Below are positions 48,165-57,344 of a DNA stretch of 64,000 bases, piece by piece. The notes beneath the pieces are model-generated. The model did not search any database. It had not been told where the DNA came from and was given only the letters and a program-made list of their open reading frames with translations. The DNA lies in assembly GCF_032854445.1 (NCBI RefSeq), contig NC_088306.1:20927764-20991763 (forward strand), given 5' to 3'. This DNA is from Liolophura sinensis. Lineage: Eukaryota; Mollusca; Polyplacophora; Chitonida; Chitonidae. How positions within the stretch are numbered: position 1 is the first letter of the stretch; every line of letters begins with the position of its first letter. A program made the translations under genes and the position numbers.

Positions 48165-48700
48165 ACAAGTCTTTCAGCTTTACAGCTTTAACAGTTTTCT
48201 GTCACGTGATCTGCAAATGTGGTGAAAATTGCGTATTTTTGCAATTTGATCTCAACTTGAAATAAAGGAAAGAATTAAGACGAGATTCATGACCAAGACG
48301 TCAAACTTCGTCAGGCAGAATTCTTATAATATTCGTACATTCATCCTTGACATGAACACATTGTAAATGCATTATAAGGGATATAGATCTAAAAGGTACT
48401 AAATATAGTCAACCGTTATTTAGATAATTTTACAAGCACCGTAAGTCCTGCATTTATTAAGAGACCTCAACAGTTTTTGGCACACATATGGACAACATAT
48501 AGACAATCCTTTGCAATCAGCCATTTTCAGCTTGACAGCTATATAGGTTTTCAATCAACTAACCTACAAATATGGGTGAAATTGTACTTTTTCGGACTTT
48601 AATCCCAATTGCCGACATAACTATGTATCACACACAAAAAAAACGACCAGATTCGTAATCTAAACATCAAACTACGTCAGGCAGTCTACTTAAAAATTAT
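48165..48700. repeat. Diverged direct duplication of about 355 bases
   Basis: Two segments, about 48165-48345 and 48520-48700, share CAGCTT.ACAGCT, CTGCAAATGTGGTGAAATT-like and CATCAAACTACGTCAGGCAG-like words in the same order. Old, non-coding. Confidence 0.55.
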
Positions 48701-49738
48701 TGCACTTCAGCAGTTTTCAAGACATATAACTGACTTTCACAGGGTTCATTTGCATTAGCTTGGTCTTTCTTCATTCTAACTTTTAGCTCAATCGCATTAG
48801 CCCTCCATGAAAAAGAGATGTAAACGCTTTCTCTGTCCATGGCAGTATGGTGGGAAAAGTAGGTCAGGCTGAAAATTCAAAATTATGGGAAAAAAATTCC
48901 GGGATGCATTTCAAAAGTGAACTGATTTCAATCTCATACTGTTAAATATTGTATGAAATAAATGTAAGGACGACGAATGTAATAAACTGGACCCAGACTG
49001 CTATGACTGGTATTTTAGCGTCTATTAGTTTCATGAGAGTAGGGGAAAAAGAGAAAAATGATTGTCAGGAAATAGCTGTATTTGAACCTTAGACTGCTGG
49101 CGACAATGTTCAATGAAACTATGGTGAATGCCAGCGGAAGGAAACAGTGCTCTCAGTGACTGACACTGGCATCTCTATGAGCTACCTGGCTACCTGTTAG
49201 TTGTCCAATTGCCAAAATGCGTTTCTCATTTCGGCAAACTTGCCCACATACATATTTCAGAAAACCACAAGTAAACATCAGCTTTTATCTTCTGAAAGAG
49301 GATAAAACAGTCTTAACTCAGACAAAAATTTAACAAATATTCCAAGTCAGCATGTTTAACTGCATACAGCTGGGTGCTTTGTATGAAAATACAGCTATGC
49401 GTTTAGTACAACGATGTGCAATGGTAAATTTTCGGAACAAACGGGACAATCGTGGTAATTGCAAGACCGGTTACGTCCACGTGCATTGGGCTTGGACCAT
49501 AAAGTTAAGTGAATCTCTAGCGTACATAAGGATGTAGCTATGGAAACACCGGCAAACAGATGTAAACCTTTTGTGAAAGGTTAAATTCAAAGGTGGGTTT
49601 TTTTTTTTGGTGGGATTAACTCGTGCAAGGTAAACTCTTACCCTCAGCACGTGTTATTGTACATTCAAATACAAATATAGGCGCAAACTTTTCTTTCAAT
49701 TTAGGGGGTGAAACCCCCTGTTAGGGCTTTGTCCATAT

Positions 49739-50818
49739 TTACATCGTCCAAGGACGTGAAACACATGCGCGGGCTATCTTTGAGCGGATTAGATGACTTG
49801 TATAAATGACGATTAGCGGATTAATGGCCGAGTGTCCATAAGTGAATATTCCAGAGAATGTCCTAACCCCTTCCGGTAAGCACGTGCGACACAATCCTTG
49901 TACAGGCCACGTGATGCAATATGGCAGCCAAAACATGCAGAACACGACCACCAGGGCCACCATCTTATAACTGGGGGCCATTTTATGACGCTTCTTCTTT
50001 GACATATGCTCTCTGCTTACTGCCATCACTGACACACTCGTCACAGGTTTACATGGCCTGGAGTGATGTCCGATCATGCCACTCACCGTCGAAATGTTAC
50101 CTGACCTCTGTCGGCTGCTAATTGTTGACTTCTGTACGCTTGATCCAGTAATCCGTGTGTTTAGCGTCCATAGCAAAGCACTATTCATCATAATAAGTGC
50201 CAAAAGGGGAATGTAATAGGCTACAACTATTTGGATTATCTCGAAAATATTAGCTCCAAAGATAAAGGTGGAGCAAGTGCTGATAAAAGAATTCATATCA
50301 TACAGCAGTATCTTGAGCAATATATACGGCGTCCATAGAAGAAGCCCCACTATCCACACACACACGAATATCCAGGATATCCGGGTTGTCCGGAACTGAG
50401 AACGGTACTGCAGTGGAGCTGTCACACAACGATATCGATCATAACCCATGGCCAGAAGGAGTAGCATAGACACAGATGTCAGACCAAAGTCCAAGAGTTT
50501 ATACAAAATGCAACCAGCGATTCCGATCTGCCACGAAAGATAAGTTAACATGAGATTTATGGGCATAAGAACGACACCTACCAGTAAATCGGTGAACGCC
50601 ACGGAGACTGCATAGGTAGGAAAGCCAGATATCTCCGCACTGGGGTCCTTCCACAGGCAGACAATAACGATAAGATTAGCTGGGGTCGCCACAACGGAGA
50701 CACCGGCCTTATAAATCTCATTCCATAAGGAACCAGAGAGCTCACTCTGAGCGACTTCAGGGAGACTTGTGCTACAGTTGGTGAAGTTGAAGGGAATGTC
50801 CGACACTGGAATGTCCAT
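49739..50818 (-). CDS. GPCR copy 6, intact class A muscarinic/histamine-like receptor
   Basis: A 359-residue intronless receptor. It has the family N-terminus IPFNFTNCSTS, then SELSGSLWNEIYK leading into TM1. TM3 has Cys103, Asp110 and DRY at 127-129. Loop 2 is STCSTFIFGANIF, TM5 YYIPLLALIMMN, loop 3 is basic with SKKKRHK before TM6, TM6 CMFWLPYCITWPVQGLC, TM7 SAINPLIVIYTS. Its C-terminal half is the closest to the diverged 3' part of copy 4. Membrane receptor coupling to a G protein by family; the ligand is unknown. It is head-to-head with copy 7, ATGs about 2.0 kb apart, so the interval 50819-52835 may hold both promoters. Upstream flank is shared with the fragment at 45886-46860. Confidence 0.93.
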   Translation of the reverse strand: MDIPVSDIPFNFTNCSTSLPEVAQSELSGSLWNEIYKAGVSVVATPANLIVIVCLWKDPSAEISGFPTYAVSVAFTDLLVGVVLMPINLMLTYLSWQIGIAGCILYKLLDFGLTSVSMLLLLAMGYDRYRCVTAPLQYRSQFRTTRISWIFVCVWIVGLLLWTPYILLKILLYDMNSFISTCSTFIFGANIFEIIQIVVAYYIPLLALIMMNSALLWTLNTRITGSSVQKSTISSRQRSGNISTVSGMIGHHSRPCKPVTSVSVMAVSREHMSKKKRHKMAPSYKMVALVVVFCMFWLPYCITWPVQGLCRTCLPEGVRTFSGIFTYGHSAINPLIVIYTSHLIRSKIARACVSRPWTM

Positions 50819-52835
50819 GATGAATAGCCTAGCTGTGTTCCTTGTTTCTGTCTGCTAATAGAATCGGTGACATCGATGCAGTCGTCAGGGGTAAATGGGT
50901 GCGTGAAAGAGGACTCCTAAATAACTGTTGCTAGAAATTCAAAAGCGTCTAAATGTGTACAACTGCCTTAAATGTGAGGCAGTGACATGTCAGAGAAAAG
51001 GTACACAGTTTTAAAGCATTTAATTGGTCGATGGATCGGTACAATTTCTCACCTGTATTTTTAAAATTATGGTTAATATACTAGAGCTGCTCGTAACGTC
51101 ATGTACAGTACAATACCTCCCACCATTAGCTTGTCAAAACTTCGGCTTCACAAGAGTGGTCCGCACACACAAGCTTCGCGTTTTCATACAACCATTCCCA
51201 CTAGATCAACATCAGCTAAAGTATCAAGCAAATGTTACCTCATCCTATAATCGATCAATCATATGTAAATGCATTCAGTTCACAGTTTACACAGTTTTAA
51301 CTTAACTGGTTGAAGGCCCTACGGTTTTGACAAAAAGAATTCTTTAAAGTGTACATAAGTGAAATGTTTTCCTCAAATGAAAAGCCAACAGTTTACATTA
51401 TTTGTATTACCAAAAAGTTCTAGAATGGCAGTTATCTTCCAGGGTGGTTATATCCGTCATATCTTCAGAAGTGTTTTCACATTATTTGAAAAGATTAGAT
51501 GTGGCTTGAAAAGTCCACCGTGTTTTATCCTACTTTAAATGCTTTTCATGGCTCAGCAAAATTTTTTCTCCCCTGTGAAAATGTGTTATCCGCGAAGTAA
51601 ACGTTTTCTTCGCGGTGGAAAACCACGTGACACTTAACCTCGATGTGAGATATCATCATGTTTTATCTGACGAACATACGCTTCCTCTTGTGCTGAGTTT
51701 AATATCTCAGATCCAGGTTAAGTTTATTGTAAATCAGGAGAAAATGTTGAATGCCATTTATAATGCCACTAACAGCCTCCATAGTAAACCCTACTCCGAA
51801 AATCACCACTCTAGCTCATCTGCTATCTTACGTCGTACTTAACAAGCAACTTTTGACTTAAGCCACGTTATCTTTAGTCACATTGTCATGTACTGTTCCA
51901 TTACACCAAAAGGTGGTGTAAAATACCCATAATACAAAACTTGTTCTCAAAAGCTATTTTGTCCTTTTTTTCGACATAAGAAAAATCGAATAAGATATTA
52001 GGATGGAATGTAAAAAATTTATAAAATTTACATTATTTTTTTGCTTTCTCATCCTTTAAGCTAACCAAGAATAGTTTTTTCGAAATTGTACACTCACACG
52101 AGCCTGATTTCTTGGCTGAATGAAGAATTTTGGGCTTCCAAGAGCCTTCGCTGATTTAGTTATGAAATACTTGTTCTTGTGGTAAGCGATAGGCCAAAGA
52201 CGCTGTAAGCTCGGAAGTGGCAATCCCTCTGTATAATTTGCTTGTTCACATCTTACACAGATGAAATTAAATATTTGATGCATTCATTGCTGAGTTACGT
52301 ATTTCAATGGTGATTTATCTTATGTTTGTTCCTGCATTACGGATGGATAAAGATACGCTAAACTGGTGTGTACCGAACACTCTTTTGTAGCGGGGATTAT
52401 TCAGCCTAATGGCGACAGGTGATGCGCTGAGGATCTGGTTGCGGCCGGTACTTCGTGGTGGATAAAAACGATGACATTAAGCTTAAAACTCAACGAGTGT
52501 GCTGGTGAGTGGACAGTCTAAATAACGTGCTGTGTCTGTTATTGGCTTTCAGAGAAGCTCTGCAGATGCAGATTCTCCCTACGTTCTGAAATCTGCAATC
52601 CAGGACGCCAAAGTCATTTACCTTTTTGCCCATAATGGACTTAATAGTGATACTAATGCTGATAGCAGAAAAAGGCTCGACGAACAAAGAAACACAAAGC
52701 AGAGATACAGCAGAATATATTTCGAAGAAAACAATTCAGAAAAACTTCGCTTCTAGTTAGACCAGTTAAAAATGCAAAAGTAGAATACACAGAATGTGAA
52801 ATGGGCCTTGGCTCTTAAACCACCAGCATAGAACC
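50819..52835. other. Shared intergenic region between head-to-head GPCR copies 6 and 7
   Basis: The first about 480 bases (copy 6 side) match the flank of the 45886 fragment. Beyond that no repeat or gene is evident. Short frames have no domains. Confidence 0.6.
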
Positions 52836-53933
52836 ATGATGGACATCCCAGTGTCAAGCACTCCCTTCAACTTTACCAACTGTAGTACAAGCCTTCCTGA
52901 AGTCGCCCAGGCTGACCTCTCTGCTCCATTGTGGCGTCAGATTTACGTGGTTTGTGTCTCTCTCGTGGCGACTGCCGCTAATCTTATCGTCATTGCCTGC
53001 TTGTGGCGGAACCCCAGTTTGGAGGTCACTGGTTTCTCTACCTACGCTGTCTCCATGGCGTTTACTGATTTACTGGTAGGTGTTGCACTTATGCCTTTTA
53101 GGTTCATTCGTATGTTATGGCCAGGGTGGTCCTTACTAATTCCTGGCTGTGTTGCATGGAAATTTTTGGACTATGGACTCATTTCTGTCTCTATGCTGCT
53201 CTATCTGGTTATGAGCTATGACCGGTACCGATGTGTAACAGCCCCACTTCAATACCGGTCTCAATTCCGGACGACCCGGATAATCCGGATATCCGTGTCC
53301 TTCTGGATAACAGGTTTTATCCTGTGGATACCGTACGTACTGCTAAAGGTATTTATCTATAGTGCGGAATCTTTTCAGACACGGTGCCCTCTGTTTACCT
53401 TCGGACCTAACGTTTTTGAGATAATCCAAATAACTGTTGCCTATTATATTCCTATTCTGGTCCTCATAATAATGAATACTATTTTACTAAAGAGGCTGAA
53501 CGTACGGACTCACGAATCAGGTACGCGAAAACCAACAACTGACAGCCGGCAGAGACCATCCAACATATCAACGGTGAGTGGCGTGATCGGACATCAATAC
53601 AGACCATGTACACCTGTGACGAGTGTGTCAGTGACGATGGTGAGCAGAGGACATATGTCAAAGAAGGCCTCCCGTTATAAGATCGTCATCCTGACTATGG
53701 TTTTCTGCGTGTTTTGGCTGCCACATTTCATCGCGTGGCCTATAAACGGAATGTGTCGCACATGCGTATCAGATGAAATCAGGGAAGATTTTGGATTCCT
53801 TACTTATGCACAATCCGCCATTAACCCGCTGATCATCATTTCCACAAGTACACAAATTCGTTCCAAGCTATCACGTGCATGTGTTGTGCTCTCGCGGAGA
53901 AAGAAAATACAGAATGTTATAGAGCTGGCGTGA
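52836..53933 (+). CDS. GPCR copy 7, intact class A muscarinic/histamine-like receptor
   Basis: A 365-residue intronless receptor starting MMDIPVSSTPFNFTNCSTS; either of the two adjacent ATGs could be used. TM1 region ADLSAPLWRQIYVVCVSLVA, TM2 AFTDLLVGVALMP, TM3 with Cys105, Asp112 and DRY at 129-131, loop 2 TRCPLFTFGPN, TM5 YYIPILVLIIMN, TM6 CVFWLPHFIAWPINGMC and TM7 SAINPLIIIS. CWxPY has become FWLPH, so Tyr6.51, one of the muscarinic aromatic-cage residues, is His here. The C-tail is longer than in the other copies (SRRKKIQNVIELA). Possible polyadenylation signal AATAAA at 54127-54132. It is the only plus-strand gene of the older group. Confidence 0.93.
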   Translation: MMDIPVSSTPFNFTNCSTSLPEVAQADLSAPLWRQIYVVCVSLVATAANLIVIACLWRNPSLEVTGFSTYAVSMAFTDLLVGVALMPFRFIRMLWPGWSLLIPGCVAWKFLDYGLISVSMLLYLVMSYDRYRCVTAPLQYRSQFRTTRIIRISVSFWITGFILWIPYVLLKVFIYSAESFQTRCPLFTFGPNVFEIIQITVAYYIPILVLIIMNTILLKRLNVRTHESGTRKPTTDSRQRPSNISTVSGVIGHQYRPCTPVTSVSVTMVSRGHMSKKASRYKIVILTMVFCVFWLPHFIAWPINGMCRTCVSDEIREDFGFLTYAQSAINPLIIISTSTQIRSKLSRACVVLSRRKKIQNVIELA

Positions 53934-54499
53934 TGGTTTTAGCAACAAAAGGAAATTTAACATCCCAAATGATTGGAAAAACGGCTAACAGAGAAGAATC
54001 GTATGAGTACGGTGGTCATCTTGTGCTAGTTCGCAATGGTGCAGATATTAAAATGATGCGGTTGCCAGCAACGCTTGGCGTTACAAGAACAAAATGTCGC
54101 AGTTTGTTTTGAACAAACTATTCAGGAATAAACTATTCACCTTAAATTTACTTTAGATTGGCATTGTCAAAACATGATATGTTTGCAGGGATAAGTTTAC
54201 ATACAGAATTACGCTGTTCTATTCTGTGATCTGCAACTCGGTCTTGCTATTCGCTACAAAAACATGCAGTTTTTCCGATGCCATATCATGGATGTAAATG
54301 ACCCGAACGTCACAAATGCACGGAAACCTGGAAGGAACATTCAATGGTAAAAGAAATCGCCAAAAAAGGCAGATGACGGGGTGTCATTCACCGCCTTACT
54401 GTGAGATGCCTTGTACACCTCATGACCCTATGATATAATCTACTAAGGTTGACTAGAAATAACACTTGAATATCATGCATACCAGTGTCCTGTCTGACC

Positions 54500-54664
54500 G
54501 TGTGTGGGAAAGTCTGCCACCAACCTGTGGGTGGTCGTGGGTTTCCCCCGGGCTCTGCCCATTTTCCTCCCATTATAATGCTGACCGTCGTCATATAAGT
54601 GAAATATCCTTGACTACGGCGTAAACACCAGTCAAATAAATAAATAAATAAATAAATAAATAAA
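54500..54664 (+). mobile_element. SINE family 1, head-truncated
   Basis: Starts within the centre (GTGGGAAAGTCTGCC), passes CCTCCCATTATAATGCTGAC and TCCTTGACTACGGCGTAAAC, and ends in a long (AAAT)n tail. Confidence 0.8.
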
Positions 54665-55710
54665 TTGAATATCATGTTAACTTAACCGATAGAGTTTGTA
54701 AGTTAGGCAGTACAGCATGCAGTGTCACCTTTCTGTTGTGGCCTTGTCAGGACTCTCGCTAGCGGTTCCTCTGTATCTCCGCGTTGTTAACGTTGTTTTT
54801 TTTACATTTAATGCCACTGTACAACCTACCGTACGAGCTGGCTTGGTATTATTCATTTTATATGCATAAAGCATGTCTGTTGCAGCCCCCTAGCTTGTGG
54901 TATTTGAGGATTTAATTCCCCAGTAGGATATCGACTAATAATTAAAATCATTAGGAGGCCGGCAGAGAGCTGATTTTTTTTCTTAAGTCAATCGCCATGA
55001 AGCAGAATGCCAGGAAACGTTGGCGTTTGGGGTAGAAAACACTCTGAAACAGGCTACGGTTTGTTGGGACTGATTGGTAACTCTGGATAAGAAAGTAGCT
55101 GGTTTCGCTATCGGCGTTGGCATATATTTACTGGTTCTCTCTGTGTAGAAGTTTTTCACAATAATCTGTACCAGCGAGAGGCTTATTCCAGGCTAAGGGT
55201 TTCTCATTATTACAGGAAAAGACCTCTAAAAATCGAAGTAGGCATCACTAAATAGACCACTTAAAACAATGCATGAATATATTTCCATTTTTTTTTTTAG
55301 GATTTTTGTGAAAAGCGCTAAAGGCGTTCAAACATTTGAATTCTAAGGTGGACTTTATGGACCATACTGTCAGAGTTTCTGACGTCAGAGGAAGTTTTTC
55401 CAACTCTAATCACCAAACTAAATGTTGGAATTATTACTCTCTTTACCCTTGAGTAAAACATCACTGAAATAATGTTCTCAAAAATATCTTTCTTTTGGTG
55501 AACATCAGGATAAAAAGGTGATGTGACGTCAGAGTTCCTAGATACCGTCAATATGGCTCATAAAGCCCACCAAAGTATTCAAATATCTGAATGCCTTAAG
55601 GCAATCTTCAAAACTCTGAATAAGTAAATGAATGTATTTTTGCTCATAGTTTTCAGTTGTCTACATGATGAACCTTACTTCACATTTTATTTCTTTTACT
55701 TTAGGCGTAT

Positions 55711-55750
55711 GATTTATTTATTTGATTGGTGTTTTACGCCGTACTCAAGC
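55711..55750 (-). mobile_element. SINE family 1 tail fragment
   Basis: Only the reverse-complement tail and core remain (TTTATTTATTTGATTGGTG then TTTTACGCCGTACTCAAG). Confidence 0.6.
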
Positions 55751-56019
55751 TTTAAGCATATGTCCTTATAATATTATAGTGAGTGGGTGAGTGAGTGAGT
55801 GAGTGCTTGGCGTTTAACGTCGTCTTTCCAGATATTCACGAAGGGCAGCAAACATTAATTAACATTATAGACAAGTGGTTCCTTATTACTTATCATTCTA
55901 TACCGCAGGAACAACTCCGCAACTTACGAGTGCATATAGACTGAAATATAATTCAATGTTCAGGTTAGGACATCCGAAAATCAGTTCCATCGAAGGAGCA
56001 GTCAGTGACGAGTGAAGAC

Positions 56020-56642
56020 ATGGAGTTTTGGGAAATAATTTTATATTTGTGGATAACCGAGACAGGAGAGTTGACTTCTCTGAGGAAGGCTTTGTCGTCA
56101 GATTGTGCGACTCCAAAACTGGGATTGATTCGGACTGGTTGGCCGAGATCCGTTCTGTGAGAAGGCCCAGCACCGTCCCTGTGCTTTTGTTTATTTATTT
56201 ATTTATTTATTCGATTGGGGTTTTATGCCGTTATACTAATACGGATCAACCAGTTGTTGCACTATCCACTTCACGTTGAACGCTAAACGAGGAAGTTACA
56301 ACTTAGGTCTGACTCGACCCAGGATTGACACTGGATCTACCGCTCCCGAAGCGGGCGCTCTACCAACTGTGCTATCGAGGCCGGTCCTGTGCTTTTGAGT
56401 TTGTGTAGCACTGTAGCGACGGACGTACAGGAGGGTTTTGCGGGGAGGGTGGACGAAAAGTTACGAGTGCGGTGTCAGCGGCGATACGGAACTGACGCCA
56501 TTGGCGCTGCGCTTGTTACGGTAAGTCGACGGTGTGCGTTCACTGAACCGACTGAACGTCAAAGTACGCTGTCGGTGACGGCCAAGAGCGTGGGTGAAAT
56601 GGAATTCTAAGACGTGTATCTGACTGGTCCAACATGTCACGT
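56020..56642 (+). pseudogene. dapF-like pseudogene with a SINE inside
   Basis: The sequence aligns to the gene at 18191-19051: GNNFIFVDNRDRRVDFSEE, VVRLCDSKTGI, then after the SINE the CHCSDGR region, and finally GAALVTVSRRCAFTEPT and DVYLTGPTCHV. Lesions: about 16 bases lost right after the ATG, a one-base deletion near 56155, a SINE at 56190-56385, a TAC-to-TAG change after it (near 56407), an internal deletion of several hundred bases joining the first Cys motif to the second, and loss of the second catalytic Cys. Similarity ends at about 56640, where receptor sequence begins. It cannot encode an enzyme. Confidence 0.88.
56190..56385 (-). mobile_element. tRNA-derived SINE inserted in the dapF pseudogene
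   Basis: On the minus strand the head is strikingly tRNA-like (GGCCTCGATAGCACAGTTGG, a CCCGC/GCGG stem around a TTCGGGA loop, anticodon CGG as in tRNA-Pro, B-box-like GTCAATCC), but the 3' end is a family-1-like tail. It is flanked by a 12-base duplication CCTGTGCTTTTG at 56178-56189 and 56386-56397. The head differs from family 1, so it is a separate family sharing a tail. Confidence 0.85.
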
Positions 56643-56652
56643 CTAGGATTCT

Positions 56653-57344
56653 TATATATCAGGTCAACTGCATTTTATTTACCTTTGGACCTAATGTTTT
56701 ATTTATTTATTTATTTGATTGGTGTTTTACGGCGTACTCAAGAATATTTCACTTATACTACGGCGGCCAGCATTATGGTGGGAGGAAACCGGGCAGGGCC
56801 CGGGGGAAACCCACGACCATCCGCAGGTTGCTGCAAGACCTTCCCACTTACGGCTGCAGAGGACTAATGTTTTAGAAGTAATCCAATTTACTGTAGCCTA
56901 TTACATTCCCATTTTAGCACTTATTTTAATGAACAGTATTTTGCTATGGACACTGAACACACGCATTCCCCGATCACAAACGTCAGCAGCCTACAGTCGG
57001 CAGACGCCAGCTGACATTTCAACGGTGGCTGACATCGATGGGCATCACTCCAGGCCATGTGAACCTGTGACGAGTGTGTCAGTAATTGGTGTGAACAGAG
57101 AACATTTGGCGAAGAAGAGGTGTTCAGGAATGGCCTCAAATTATAAGATTGTCCTCCTGGCGGTCGTGTTTTGAGTGTACTGCCATATTGCTCAAGTTGC
57201 CTGCAAATTGACAGTGTCCCACGTGCTTCTCAGAAGAAATCAAAGATATATTTGGATACTTTCCCAAAAGACAATCCATAATCAAGTCCACAAATTCGTT
57301 CCAAGCTAGCTCGCGCATGCACTGTGCATTTACGGACAAAGTAA
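56653..57344 (+). pseudogene. GPCR copy 8, 5'-truncated pseudogene with a SINE inside
   Basis: Receptor similarity starts in loop 2 (QVNCI region) directly after the dapF remnant, so TM1-TM4 are absent. A SINE splits it at 56702-56863. TM5 and loop 3 read cleanly (YYIPILALILMN to SNYKIVLLAVVF), then TGA at 57172-57174 and several small deletions destroy TM6-TM7, but the tail CTVHLRTK-like sequence and its TAA (57342-57344) are still visible. It belongs to the array subfamily but is more diverged than copies 1-4 and 9. Confidence 0.88.
56702..56863 (-). mobile_element. SINE family 1 inserted in GPCR copy 8
   Basis: Reverse-complement family 1, missing the tRNA-like head, with tail TTTATTTATTTGATTGGTG and core TTACGGCGTACTCAAGAAT. 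It is flanked by an 11-base duplication CTAATGTTTTA at 56691-56701 and 56864-56874; removing one copy restores continuity with the intact receptors. Confidence 0.9.

Larger units (their letters stand above)
45101..49738. other. Interval between GPCR copies 5 and 6
   Basis: It contains a GPCR 5' fragment with its upstream flank (45886-46860), a family 2 tRNA-derived repeat (46926-47180), a complete SINE (47714-47971), a poly-G run near 47537-47546 and a diverged direct duplication (48165-48345 and 48520-48700). No intact gene seen. Confidence 0.6.
53934..56019. other. Gene-free interval between GPCR copy 7 and the dapF pseudogene
   Basis: It contains a SINE (54500-54664), a SINE tail fragment (55711-55750), and a GTGAGTGAGTGAGTGAGTG run followed by CTTGGCGTTTAACGTCG near 55785-55825, itself typical of another interspersed repeat. 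No gene seen. Confidence 0.6.
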
